DNA of 64,000 bases from Endozoicomonas sp. NE40 (GTDB taxonomy: Bacteria; Pseudomonadota; Gammaproteobacteria; Pseudomonadales; Endozoicomonadaceae), in the NCBI RefSeq assembly GCF_040549045.1, contig NZ_JBEWTB010000002.1:527501-591500 (forward strand), read 5' to 3'. The notes beneath the pieces are model-generated. The model did no database searches and had not been told where the DNA came from. It worked only from the letters and a program-made list of their open reading frames with translations. Shown here one piece after another: positions 25,481-34,444 of the stretch (positions within the stretch are counted from its first letter, which is position 1; the number at the start of each line of letters is the position of its first letter). Made by a program: the position numbers and the translations under genes.

Positions 25481-28159
25481 ATGCTCAGGTACTGTTTAAC
25501 CCTTCTCAGCACTGTTTTGATCAGAGCTGTCATCAGTATTGCACTGCTGACCGGTCTGACAAGCTGCCAGTCTTCCGCCCCCCCTGAGCAAAACGCCCGT
25601 AAGGTTCAGGTGACTGTCTCAGAGCCTTCACTGACGCTGGCACAGGCTCAGCAGCGCAAAGCCATGATCAGACAGGCCAGTTATGATGTCTATCTGGATA
25701 TTACTGACGGTGAAGCTTCAGAATACTCCGGCCGAATAACCATCCACCTGGATCTGCATAAAGCGGACAACCCACTGACCGTGGATTTCCAGCAGGGGCA
25801 GATTCACCGGCTGTTGGTTAATAGTAACAGCCTGACACCGGATTATAATGGCCAGTTGCTCACCTTGCCGCGCAAGAGTCTGAAAACCGGTGAAAACACC
25901 ATTGAAATTGAATTCACCCACACCTACAGCGACAGCAGCAACAGCGATACCGGGCTGACAAAATTCACCGACCCGGAAGACAATAACCACTATCTCTACA
26001 GCCAGCCCGGCGTGTATGCCACCAGCCAGATACTGCCACTGTTTGACCAGCCTGATATCAAAGCCAGCTTCAGGCTGACGGTCAAAGCGCCCCCACAATG
26101 GCAGGTCATCACCCAGACTCAGGAACGGCAGGCGGTTGGTGGCGGACCTGAACGCTGGTGGTATTTTCCGGAAACCCGGCCTGTCAGCCCCCATTCATTC
26201 TCTCTGCAGGCCGGACCTTTCAAAGTCAGCCGCTATGAACAGGGTAAACTGCCTATACGCCTGCTGTTACGTCAGTCATTTCATGATGAACCGAATCCCC
26301 GGGAACTGTTTGCAATGGTCGATAACGCCAGAGTCTTTTATCAACAGTACCTTGAGCAGCCCTATCCATTCTTTAAATACGATATGGTTGCACTGCCCGT
26401 CGATGTCCTGAACGCTGAAATGACTTCAGCCAATGTTGTACTGAATGAAAAATACCTGTTACCAGAACACTCTGCCGATCAGCCAGAAACCCGGCAGCAA
26501 CTGCTCGAACATCTGGCTCACAGCTGGTTTGGTGGCAGCATCAGTATGGACTGGTGGAGTGACCAGTGGCTGATGGACGGTCTGGCCAGGTACCTTTCTT
26601 ATATGGCCCTGGCTCGTTCCGAAACGGATACTCGCTCTAAAGAAAGTAATGACGAAAGCTGGTCCATGTTCCACAACCAGGTGAAGCAGTCAGCGTATTT
26701 TTATGATCAGCTGCCAGCGGCAGAACCTCTGCGTCACAATGCTGAAATCAACATTTTGGCGACCCTGAACAGCGATATCAAAGCCAGCAAAGCCGCTGCC
26801 GTTCTACAGCTGCTTCACCACAACCTTGGAGACGATGCATTTCGGCAAGCTTTACAGCAGCTGCTGCAACAATACGCAGACAGCAGTACCCGGGCTCAGA
26901 CGTTCTTTGAGCTGATTCACAACACATCGGGTCAACCATTAAAAAACTGGGAAAAACAGTGGCTTGATACATCGGGTGTGCAGACGGTTTCTGCCTCTTA
27001 TCAATGCAAAAAAGGCAGCCTGAGCAGCCTTCAGGTTGACCAGCCTGCCCCCGGAAAACGCTCACAAGTCGTTCATGTAGGATTGTTTAAAAACAGGCAA
27101 TCCACACTCCAGCGCTACCGGACACTACCTGTTGTTATTGATGGCAAATCCACTAAGGTTGACATTCCCGGGCAACAACCCTGCCCGGACTTTGTTTACC
27201 CCAATGTTGATGATAAAGGCTATGTGCGGGTACAGCTTGATGAACAGTCTCTGAAAACGATTCTTAAATGGGCATTCAGTGAGCCTTTAATGCAGACGTT
27301 GATCGACAGCCACCTCTATCAATCCCCTGTCAGTGTCCGGTCCGCCATGACCTACGCGACTGCCAGACTACCGGATGAAACAAATGTCTGGCGACTGAAA
27401 AGCCAGCTGACCGGACTGAAACAGCTGAGTGACCAGCTGTTTCGGCTGAAGTCTGCTAATCCTGCGGTACAAACCGTCAGCAGCCACTGGTTGCTGACTC
27501 TGGAAGAACTGGCATGGCAACAGCTGAATATCGCAGAACCAGACAGTCCACTACAGAATCTCTGGTTTGATTTTTTCCTGCATATTGCCCATACCGACGA
27601 CAGTGCCATGCAGTTGAAGCGCCTGCTCGAAGGGCGCTGGGAAATCAGCGATTTGCAACTGACCCCGACCAGGCGGTGGCAGATTATTATTCGCCTGAAC
27701 ACGTTCCCGGGAAAAACCGCCAAAAACAGCTGGGATCTGGCACGCCGTGAGTACCAGAAACATCGTTCTCCCGCGACGACCAGAATGTATCAGATGGCTG
27801 ATGCCAGCCGGCCCGACACACTGGTAAAAAGCCAGTGGCTTAACCGGCTCGAGAGCCTGCCCTGGCTGGAAGCTGAAGCCATCAGTCGTGTGCTGTTTCC
27901 TGCCTCGCAATACTCCCTGGTTCCCGCACTGCGACAGAGTATCTTTACTGCCCTGCTGAACAACCAGCCTGAACGGTCGTCACCGATGCTGAATCAGCTG
28001 ATCAGCAACCTGTTAAACGAGTGTTCAGCCAATGGCGTCCAGCAGTTGCAGACCTTCAGTGATAACAAGACTCTGTCGGCCAGTCAGCTGCAAATTCAGG
28101 CACAACTGCAAATGGCAAAACAGTGTCAGCACCTGCCAAAAAACGCTGTATTGAAATAA
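25481..28159 (+). CDS. M1 aminopeptidase-like lipoprotein, catalytic site degenerate
   Basis: An 892-aa protein with a lipobox (LTGLTSC, C29) and the four-domain layout of M1 (PepN-like) aminopeptidases: an N-terminal beta domain (QASYDVYLDITDGEASEYSG), the catalytic-domain segment LEHLAHSWFGG...WWSDQWLMDGLARY, and a long helical C-terminal domain. Family members have HExxH-(18)-E. Here positions 343-347 read EHLAH and the distal glutamate is D366, so the first zinc ligand, the general-base glutamate and the third ligand are all changed. The GAMEN exopeptidase motif is also lost (NAEMT). It is therefore probably a non-catalytic peptide-binding relative anchored in the envelope. The start is an ATG after GGTGGG. 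Confidence 0.85.
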   Translation: MLRYCLTLLSTVLIRAVISIALLTGLTSCQSSAPPEQNARKVQVTVSEPSLTLAQAQQRKAMIRQASYDVYLDITDGEASEYSGRITIHLDLHKADNPLTVDFQQGQIHRLLVNSNSLTPDYNGQLLTLPRKSLKTGENTIEIEFTHTYSDSSNSDTGLTKFTDPEDNNHYLYSQPGVYATSQILPLFDQPDIKASFRLTVKAPPQWQVITQTQERQAVGGGPERWWYFPETRPVSPHSFSLQAGPFKVSRYEQGKLPIRLLLRQSFHDEPNPRELFAMVDNARVFYQQYLEQPYPFFKYDMVALPVDVLNAEMTSANVVLNEKYLLPEHSADQPETRQQLLEHLAHSWFGGSISMDWWSDQWLMDGLARYLSYMALARSETDTRSKESNDESWSMFHNQVKQSAYFYDQLPAAEPLRHNAEINILATLNSDIKASKAAAVLQLLHHNLGDDAFRQALQQLLQQYADSSTRAQTFFELIHNTSGQPLKNWEKQWLDTSGVQTVSASYQCKKGSLSSLQVDQPAPGKRSQVVHVGLFKNRQSTLQRYRTLPVVIDGKSTKVDIPGQQPCPDFVYPNVDDKGYVRVQLDEQSLKTILKWAFSEPLMQTLIDSHLYQSPVSVRSAMTYATARLPDETNVWRLKSQLTGLKQLSDQLFRLKSANPAVQTVSSHWLLTLEELAWQQLNIAEPDSPLQNLWFDFFLHIAHTDDSAMQLKRLLEGRWEISDLQLTPTRRWQIIIRLNTFPGKTAKNSWDLARREYQKHRSPATTRMYQMADASRPDTLVKSQWLNRLESLPWLEAEAISRVLFPASQYSLVPALRQSIFTALLNNQPERSSPMLNQLISNLLNECSANGVQQLQTFSDNKTLSASQLQIQAQLQMAKQCQHLPKNAVLK

Positions 28160-28239
28160 ACACTTGCCGATAGCCCGCTTATTCGGTGAACATAAAGAGG
28201 TTGACCTTTATCAGGGACTGATAAGCGGGGGTTCTGTTT

Positions 28240-28872
28240 GTGTATATTCTGCGCCTTAACGCTGCAGGCCAGCCGGTTCAATGGCTGACCTGGCAACAGA
28301 CAGTGTGTCTGTATTCAAGGGAACTGGTCGTCTGGAGTCTGGGCGATATCATTTATCGGGTCAGGGGCGGACGCAACCGATGTCACGATGCCACCACGGT
28401 GATTGAAGTTCCCAGTATTGTCGCCTGCGGCGGTCGTCGTTTATTTCCTTTCCGTAACAACCCGGCATTAACCAATTCTTCCCTGTTTGAACGCGATAAT
28501 TACCAATGCCTTTATTGTGGTAAATACTTCCGCCGAACCATGCTGACCCGCGATCATATTATTCCAACCTCGCGAGGCGGAAAAGACGACTGGATGAATG
28601 TCGTTGCTGCCTGTAAACGCTGTAACCAGCACAAAAGTAACTACCTGCTTGAAGAACTGGAGATGCCGCTGCTGGCCCTCCCCTATCGTCCAAATGCTGC
28701 CGAATACCTTGCCATGGTGAACAGTCGCAGAATCCTGCCTGAACAGGTGGAATACCTGAGCAGCCAGTTCTCTGCCAACTGTCGCTGGAGCATAAGAAGC
28801 AGACTGAATGTTCATTCACAAAAGGACAGTCTCTGTGAAAAGAACGGAATCCGATTTACTTCAGGCTCGTGA
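28240..28872 (+). CDS. HNH endonuclease family protein
   Basis: A 210-aa protein with an HNH domain at ~84-135. It has a zinc-binding pair C90/C93 (YQCLYCGKYF), the catalytic-type segment TRDHIIPTSRGG (D105-H106), DWMNVV (N120), then CKRCN (C125/C128) and a K. This architecture is common in a conserved gammaproteobacterial family of free-standing HNH proteins whose targets are unknown. The GTG start at 28240 is the only good candidate, since no ATG lies upstream in frame. The gene ends 17 bp before the IS1182-type insertion, so it is not interrupted. Confidence 0.88.
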   Translation: MYILRLNAAGQPVQWLTWQQTVCLYSRELVVWSLGDIIYRVRGGRNRCHDATTVIEVPSIVACGGRRLFPFRNNPALTNSSLFERDNYQCLYCGKYFRRTMLTRDHIIPTSRGGKDDWMNVVAACKRCNQHKSNYLLEELEMPLLALPYRPNAAEYLAMVNSRRILPEQVEYLSSQFSANCRWSIRSRLNVHSQKDSLCEKNGIRFTSGS

Positions 28873-28889
28873 CTGCTCCCCCAACTAAA

Positions 28890-30615
28890 GAGGGTGTCTT
28901 AAAAGCCAAAATTCAAACCCAGTGAAGCACTTTTCTCTGCAAAGAATGACGCTTCACTGGATCTCTTTCCCAGCTGCCCCATTTTCTCTCAAATGGCCGA
29001 TACCGCTCAAAGTGCAACCAGAGAATCATCCTGTTGTATCTTAAAATAGCGTAAAGACTGGCTTTTACAGCCCGTCTCAGGTTATAGGCCAGCAGGTGTA
29101 AGCCAAACTCCAGTTTAACTTTCTCCAGCCCCCTGCGACGAAAACGGTTTAACCCCTGTATATCCCGTAAATAGGCAAAGACAGGCTCAACCATTGCCTT
29201 TCTTTTGCTGAAAGACTTTTTAGCTTTCGGGTGCTGCATAACCTGCCTCAGTGCATCCTTGGTATCATCCATCGCATAGCGTTTTATGCGGCGGCCTTTC
29301 TTATTGCTCGTACACTGATCTTTGAGGAGGCAACCTTCACACGGCCCATTGCCATATATCTTTTGCTCTTTTGTGCGAGTGCTTCCCTTTACCTGGCCGA
29401 TGAGAACCAGCTCTTTTCCTACAGGGCAACGATAAACGTCATTGGTTTCATCATAATAAAAATGCCCCTTCTGGAACTTTGCTGACTCTTTGGGCTTTCC
29501 TGGCTCTTTGCCCTCAGGACATAGCAAACTGATATCGCGCTCCAGACTGGTTGCAATGACTTCATCATTGAAATAACCCGCGTCCAGTAGCATTTCATCA
29601 ACGGGTTTATCCGTGACTTGCATTGACTGGTCAAGCATTGGGCTTACGACAGTGGTTTCATTGGTTGGGTCAACAGCTTGAGCCAGTACCACCCGCTTGC
29701 TATTGGCTAATACGGATGGCTTGTAACCCGTTGTGTAACCTCGCCCCCGTTTCATCTTTTGAACAACAGCTTCAGGCTCTGTAGGGCTTACGACAGCATT
29801 TCCTGATTTGCCGTTCTTCTTTCGCTTCGCATTGCGTTCAACTACTGCCTCGAGAGCACTGCTGGTCATCTCCAGATTCTTTTTGCTTTCAGGGCAATCT
29901 GGATGGTTATCAGCTTGATTTTGTGCTGCTTCATGAGCCTGTTGCGCAGCTTCCTGCTTCATCAGGTTGTAGCTTGAGCAAGCGGCTTCTATGACCGTTC
30001 CATCACCAGCCAGACAACTTCCATCGGAGTCTGTTTTTTTAAGAACGGTTCGTGTCAGACTTTCAAAAAATGGACCAGTCATGGACTCGCTATGCATATT
30101 GATGAAGCGACCAATAATGGCATGGTCTGGGAAAATCCCTCCGGTAACCCACATGCAGCCAAGGTCAACACGGGCTAATCGTTCCAGAGTTCTTAGTGAG
30201 GTAATGCCCTGCATAATGCCATAGAGAATCAAACCCATCATATTACGGGGTGAATAAGGAGGGCGTCCTTCTGAGGCATACCTGTGCTCAAAATCAGACC
30301 AGTCCTGCTCATCAAGAAGGGATGCAACGGTAAAAGGTGTTTTTTGACCTGTTAGTTCAAGGTGTTCTTTCAGGTTAGTGTTGCCAAGTGTGATGGCGCT
30401 GGGGTCAGGAGCAACAAAACGTCGCTTGTCTGTTTTGTTACCTGATCTTTTGGATTTATCCTGTTTTTTGTGATCAGGACTACTGTCTACACCTGAAAAA
30501 ATATCGAGCTGTGGAGCTGTATTAATTTTTATTTGCGGTCTTGTTGTCATGCTGAAGCCGGTAAAGCTACTTTATATCCAGATTACCGGCTTGTGGTGGG
30601 TTTTACGACACCCTC
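28890..30615 (-). mobile_element. IS1182-family insertion sequence, complete
   Basis: The 1726-bp element is bounded by terminal inverted repeats GAGGGTGTCTTAAAA (28890-28904) and, inverted, GAGGGTGTCGTAAAA (ending at 30615), with one mismatch in 15. It is flanked by TAAA at 28886-28889 and 30616-30619, a 4-bp target duplication. It encodes a single intact transposase. The perfect flanks and intact gene suggest a recent insertion. Confidence 0.92.
28913..30550 (-). CDS. IS1182-family transposase
   Basis: A 545-aa DDE transposase. The N-terminal DUF772-like domain (YSPRNMMGLILYGIMQGITSLRTLERL) is followed by the first catalytic Asp in AGDGTVIEA (D183), the second in LLDAGYFND, and the Glu in KRKAMVEPVFAYLRDIQG. 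A cysteine cluster (YRCPVGKELV, NGPCEGCLLKDQC) lies between the second and third catalytic residues, as in other IS1182 members. Full length and uninterrupted. Promoter and ATG lie inside the element. Confidence 0.95.
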   Translation of the reverse strand: MTTRPQIKINTAPQLDIFSGVDSSPDHKKQDKSKRSGNKTDKRRFVAPDPSAITLGNTNLKEHLELTGQKTPFTVASLLDEQDWSDFEHRYASEGRPPYSPRNMMGLILYGIMQGITSLRTLERLARVDLGCMWVTGGIFPDHAIIGRFINMHSESMTGPFFESLTRTVLKKTDSDGSCLAGDGTVIEAACSSYNLMKQEAAQQAHEAAQNQADNHPDCPESKKNLEMTSSALEAVVERNAKRKKNGKSGNAVVSPTEPEAVVQKMKRGRGYTTGYKPSVLANSKRVVLAQAVDPTNETTVVSPMLDQSMQVTDKPVDEMLLDAGYFNDEVIATSLERDISLLCPEGKEPGKPKESAKFQKGHFYYDETNDVYRCPVGKELVLIGQVKGSTRTKEQKIYGNGPCEGCLLKDQCTSNKKGRRIKRYAMDDTKDALRQVMQHPKAKKSFSKRKAMVEPVFAYLRDIQGLNRFRRRGLEKVKLEFGLHLLAYNLRRAVKASLYAILRYNRMILWLHFERYRPFERKWGSWERDPVKRHSLQRKVLHWV

Positions 30616-30685
30616 TAAAAGGCAGGGGGCTTACAGCGAAAATGCTAAGCTTCTCAGCACTTCCGTCCAATTTTATTTATTTTTG

Positions 30686-31762
30686 TTATAAGCCATATCT
30701 TTCAAAAAACTTCGTTTTATTGACTCTGCATGACAAGCCTTTCCAACCCACCACCACTACACGAGTTGTTTGCGAATACCATTTCAGTATCTCCACTCTG
30801 TATTCTTCTTCGAGATGAATGTCGTAGTTTTGATCCTGACAGGTTTTTGCATTTTGTAAATGATACACGCCTTTATGGTTGGTACACCTTACAAAAAGTG
30901 TATCGTGAATTTCATCATAGACTGTCTCTTCTGCATTGCAGTTATGAACAGGTATATTCACATTGGAATCACAGACTTCATAACCATCAAAATGTTTATG
31001 CTCCGCATTCCAGCTCTGGCATAAATTGCTGATTTTACTGTGCTTTTGAGCTGTAGCAAGAAAGTTGCTTTTATCGAGAAGGTTCGCCCTGAGCATTCCA
31101 TCATCATTGACCAACACATGGTTATTATCGTTGTACAGACTTATATACGGTATAGCCGTATTAGTAGTTACTTTCGGAGTGCTGATATGTTGATTGCTCC
31201 GCATTGCTTCCCTCTCATACCCAAAACAATCCGCTGTCAACATATCTTCAGAAGGATAATAACGAATATTGATACAGCCCTTCTGGAAATGATTCTCTGG
31301 CTCCATGATCCAGCGCTCTATCAGTGTCCTTTCATTTTCAGCGACGGCCCCATTTCCGGATAGAATTCTTGTTTCCTTGTCATTTGTACCAATATACCTG
31401 ATGGTTGCATGGGGATGAGTCGTTCCAAGGTAACCATATTCGGGCTTCATATTGAATTGAAATCCCTGTTTCTTTAATTTGCATATATTGCTCACAGAGT
31501 GTGTATTAACGCGGTAATAGGAATCGCTTGAAAAAAAACTCAACTCATCCAGCTCAGCGTCATAAGAGAAGGTTCTGTGAATGCAGTCTGCGTCATCCCC
31601 GCATCGCTGCTTTATATAAGGGCCAGATGGAATTCGGAAGCGATCATCCAGGCATTCATCAAGAGAAATGCTACCTTCATCACAATCCTGATCAAGGCAA
31701 TCGGCAGCATAGGCGCAAGGCAGCAGCAATAATGCCCAGATAAACAATAATGCATTCTTCAT
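30686..31762 (-). CDS. secreted cysteine-rich hypothetical protein
   Basis: A protein of about 358 aa with a clear signal peptide (KNALLFIWALLLLPCAYAA) and about 15 cysteines spread through the mature part (CLDQDCDEG, CLDDRF, RCGDDADC, NICKL, GCINIR, DCFGYE, NLCQSW, EVCDSN, HNCNAEE, VRCTNH, KTCQDQ, LSCRVN). This indicates an extracytoplasmic, disulfide-bonded protein. Two ATGs (31768, 31762) are possible, and the AAGAG site is better spaced for 31762. Function unknown. It lies beside the IS element but is intact. Confidence 0.72.
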   Translation of the reverse strand: MKNALLFIWALLLLPCAYAADCLDQDCDEGSISLDECLDDRFRIPSGPYIKQRCGDDADCIHRTFSYDAELDELSFFSSDSYYRVNTHSVSNICKLKKQGFQFNMKPEYGYLGTTHPHATIRYIGTNDKETRILSGNGAVAENERTLIERWIMEPENHFQKGCINIRYYPSEDMLTADCFGYEREAMRSNQHISTPKVTTNTAIPYISLYNDNNHVLVNDDGMLRANLLDKSNFLATAQKHSKISNLCQSWNAEHKHFDGYEVCDSNVNIPVHNCNAEETVYDEIHDTLFVRCTNHKGVYHLQNAKTCQDQNYDIHLEEEYRVEILKWYSQTTRVVVVGWKGLSCRVNKTKFFERYGL

Positions 31763-31879
31763 AAACATCTCTTTTTAAATAGTTATTTTGAAATGCATTT
31801 GACTAATCATTACAGGAAAAAGTTCAATATTGCTGTGAGCTAAGCGTAGAATGTTCAACAAATTTAGCGGAGTTGCATC

Positions 31880-32914
31880 ATGGAGTTTCGTCAACTGGGC
31901 CAGACCGATATCAAGGTAAGCACACTGTGCCTCGGGACCATGACCTGGGGTGAACAGAATACTGAACAGGAAGCCTTTCAGCAGCTGGACTGCGCGGTTG
32001 ATTATGGCGTCAACTTTATTGACACCGCAGAGCTATATCCAACCCCTGCCAGAGAGGCAACCTATACCGCCACAGAAACCATCATTGGCAACTGGCTGAA
32101 GCGCAGAGGACATCACCGGGGTCTGGTCATCGCCTCGAAAATCTGTGGTCCTGGCTATGACTATATGAACGGCGGTCGTCTGATGACACCGCAACATATT
32201 CATCACGCGGTTGAAGGCAGCCTTAAACGTCTGGGAGTTGACTGTATCGACCTGTTCCAGCTTCACTGGCCAGACCGCAACACCAATTTCTTTGGGCAAC
32301 TGGGCTATAGCACCCCTCCTGAAACAGACGGCACTCCTATAGAAATCACGCTGGAGGCACTGAACGATCTGGTACAGGCAGGCAAAATCCGCCACTACGG
32401 CCTGTCCAATGAAACTCCCTGGGGCGCTATGAAACACCTCAACACCAGCAGGGAAAAGCAGCAAACCCGTCCGGTCAGCATCCAGAATCCCTACAATCTG
32501 CTGAATCGCAGCTTTGAAGTCGGTCTTGCAGAAATCAGTCACAGGGAGCAGCTTGGTTTACTGGCGTATTCACCTCTGGCCTTTGGAACGTTAACGGGTA
32601 AGTATCTTAACGGGCAGAACCCGGCTAATGCCCGCCTGACACGTTTCAAAAAATTCACTCGTTACACTTCATCGCCTCAGTCACTAAAGGCTACCGAAGC
32701 GTATGTAAACCTGGCACGAGACTCAGGCCTTGACCCTGCCCAGATGGCTATTGCCTATGTGACCTCACGCTTTTTTGTCACCAGTGTCATCATAGGGGCC
32801 ACTCATCCTGAACAGTTGAACAGCAATCTCCGTTCCAGTGAACTGAGCTTGTCGTCGGATGTGCTGGAGGCCATAGAGCACATTCATCAGCAATACCCCA
32901 ACCCGGCTCCATAG
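31880..32914 (+). CDS. tas: NADP(H)-dependent aldo-keto reductase, Tas-like
   Basis: A 344-aa TIM-barrel oxidoreductase of the AKR family, same length as E. coli Tas (346 aa). It carries QLGQTDIKVSTLCLGTMTWGEQ, DTAELYPTP (D and catalytic Y), LQLHWPDR (catalytic H in the LHW motif), and GLSNETPWG. The phosphate-binding C-terminal part includes SVIIGATHPEQL. GGAG 7 nt upstream supports the ATG. Tas can substitute in tyrosine-auxotroph suppression in E. coli; the natural substrate is unknown. A hairpin overlaps the stop codon. Confidence 0.9.
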   Translation: MEFRQLGQTDIKVSTLCLGTMTWGEQNTEQEAFQQLDCAVDYGVNFIDTAELYPTPAREATYTATETIIGNWLKRRGHHRGLVIASKICGPGYDYMNGGRLMTPQHIHHAVEGSLKRLGVDCIDLFQLHWPDRNTNFFGQLGYSTPPETDGTPIEITLEALNDLVQAGKIRHYGLSNETPWGAMKHLNTSREKQQTRPVSIQNPYNLLNRSFEVGLAEISHREQLGLLAYSPLAFGTLTGKYLNGQNPANARLTRFKKFTRYTSSPQSLKATEAYVNLARDSGLDPAQMAIAYVTSRFFVTSVIIGATHPEQLNSNLRSSELSLSSDVLEAIEHIHQQYPNPAP

Positions 32915-32924
32915 GAGCCGGGTT
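32900..32924 (+). terminator. hairpin overlapping the tas stop codon
   Basis: AACCCGGCTCC (32900-32910), a 3-nt ATA loop, then GGAGCCGGGTT (32914-32924): an 11-bp perfect GC-rich stem. No U-run follows, so it may act in RNA stability or weak termination before the arsR promoter. Confidence 0.6.
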
Positions 32925-32940
32925 CGCTTAAAGCTACTTA

Positions 32941-32980
32941 TTGACAGATCAGAAATAATATATATGATTATGCATATATA
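32941..32980 (+). promoter_or_regulatory. arsR promoter with overlapping palindromic operator
   Basis: TTGACA (32941-32946) and TATGAT (32963-32968) are spaced by 16 bp. A perfect 8-bp inverted repeat TATATATG-N6-CATATATA covers 32959-32966 and 32973-32980, overlapping the -10. The AT-rich dyad has the form bound by ArsR/SmtB repressors. This implies autorepression of the arsR-GAPDH-arsJ operon, released by arsenic. Confidence 0.75.
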
Positions 32981-33000
32981 GCGATACACGAGCTTATAAT

Positions 33001-33336
33001 ATGTTACCCCACGAATTCTTCAAAATGATGGCAGACGAAACCCGCTTGCGCTGCCTGCTCCTGTTAAGTCGCAACGACACACTATGCGTTCAGCAACTGG
33101 TTTCGGCGCTGGATGAATCCCAGCCAAAGGTTTCAAGACACCTGGCACAGATGAGAACCATGGGTATTCTGTCAACCCGCAGAGAAGGTCAGTGGGTCTA
33201 TTATTCAGTGTCTAAAGAACTATCAGGCTGGATGACAAAGGTTATTGATAATCTGGGTCAGTCCAACTGTCTCAAGCAGGAATATCAGGAAGATATTAAA
33301 CGGCTGTCTTCCATTGCAGAGGTTCCCTGCTGCTGA
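33001..33336 (+). CDS. arsR: ArsR-family metalloregulator
   Basis: A 111-aa winged-helix repressor: FFKMMADETRLRCLLLL (helix 1), DESQPKVSRHLAQMRTMGIL (recognition helix) and REGQWVYYSVS (beta wing). Cysteines C18 and C29 (DTLCVQQL, at the site of the ELCVCDL motif) and a terminal CC (110-111) are candidate arsenite ligands; the canonical CVC pair is not conserved, so the sensing site may differ. First gene of an operon with a GAPDH and arsJ. Promoter and operator are immediately upstream. Confidence 0.92.
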   Translation: MLPHEFFKMMADETRLRCLLLLSRNDTLCVQQLVSALDESQPKVSRHLAQMRTMGILSTRREGQWVYYSVSKELSGWMTKVIDNLGQSNCLKQEYQEDIKRLSSIAEVPCC

Positions 33337-33376
33337 TCAGCATTTGAATCTCCATAAAACAAATTTTCAACCAACG

Positions 33377-33436
33377 TTCACTGACTCGTTCAGTAAACAG
33401 CTCAGTAAAGAGCTCAATAAAGAGTTCACTGGAGTA
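33377..33436. repeat. five degenerate 12-bp tandem repeats upstream of the GAPDH gene
   Basis: Units at 33377, 33389, 33401, 33413 and 33425 follow the pattern (C/T)TCA(G/A)TAAAGAG. The last unit contains the GGAG ribosome-binding site of the GAPDH gene. Located between arsR and the next gene, so it is in the operon's mRNA. Confidence 0.75.
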
Positions 33437-33441
33437 TAGGC

Positions 33442-34443
33442 ATGACTATTAAAGTAGGTATAAACGGCTTTGGTCGTATTGGACGTCTGGCACTGCGCGC
33501 TGCATTCGACTGGCCGGAGCTGGAATTCGTACAGATCAACGATGTCGCTGGCGATGCCACCACCCTGGCGCACCTGCTGGAATTTGATTCTGTACAGGGT
33601 CGCTGGCACCACCAGACCCGTGCCGATGGCAACAACATCATCATCAATGACAAAACGATCCGCTGTACACAGGAACGTGAGATCAGCGCGGTTGACTGGT
33701 CCGGCTGTGACGTTGTCATCGAAGGCACCGGTGTTCATCGCAAAAAAGCCCTGCTGCAACAGTACCTGGACCAGGGTGTAAAACGTGTTGTTGTAACAGC
33801 GCCAGTGAAAGAAGAAGGTGTTCTTAATGTTGTGATGGGTGTTAATGATCACCTGTACGATGCTGAACAGCACCGTATTGTAACGGCTGCGTCCTGCACC
33901 ACCAACTGTCTGGCACCGATTGTTAAGGTGATTCAGGAAAAACTGGGCATTGAGCGCGGTTCCATGACCACCATTCACGACCTGACCAATACCCAGACCA
34001 TTCTGGACGCACCGCACAAGGACCTGCGTCGCGCCCGTGCCTGCGGCATGTCCCTGATTCCAACCACCACCGGTTCTGCTACTGCCATCACGGAAATTTT
34101 CCCGGAGCTGAAAGGCCGCCTGAATGGTCACGCTGTACGAGTGCCTCTGGCCAATGCTTCCATCACCGACATGGTGTTCGACGTAGCCCGCAATACCACC
34201 GCTGAAGAAGTCAACCAGCTGCTCAGGGAAGCCTCCGAAAATGAACTGAAAGGCATTCTCGGTTACGAAGAAAAGCCTCTCGTCTCCATCGACTACAAAG
34301 GCGACCAGCGTTCTACGATTGTCGACGCCCTCAGCACCATGGTGGTTGATGGTCGTATGGTGAAAATCTACGCCTGGTATGACAACGAAATGGGTTACTC
34401 CGTTCGTACTGCGGAACTGGTGAAAAAAGTAGGGTCTGCCTGA
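33442..34443 (+). CDS. gap: ArsJ-associated glyceraldehyde-3-phosphate dehydrogenase
   Basis: A 333-aa GAPDH: NAD-binding GINGFGRIGRLALR, catalytic SCTTNC (C152), and ASTTGSATA-like TTTGSATAITE. In arsJ operons this enzyme converts glyceraldehyde-3-phosphate and arsenate to the unstable 1-arseno-3-phosphoglycerate, which ArsJ exports, so that arsenate leaves the cell. The stop is 1 nt before the arsJ ATG, indicating translational coupling. A separate glycolytic GAPDH is expected elsewhere in the genome. Context, not sequence alone, gives the arsenic role. Confidence 0.93.
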   Translation: MTIKVGINGFGRIGRLALRAAFDWPELEFVQINDVAGDATTLAHLLEFDSVQGRWHHQTRADGNNIIINDKTIRCTQEREISAVDWSGCDVVIEGTGVHRKKALLQQYLDQGVKRVVVTAPVKEEGVLNVVMGVNDHLYDAEQHRIVTAASCTTNCLAPIVKVIQEKLGIERGSMTTIHDLTNTQTILDAPHKDLRRARACGMSLIPTTTGSATAITEIFPELKGRLNGHAVRVPLANASITDMVFDVARNTTAEEVNQLLREASENELKGILGYEEKPLVSIDYKGDQRSTIVDALSTMVVDGRMVKIYAWYDNEMGYSVRTAELVKKVGSA

Positions 34444-34444
34444 G

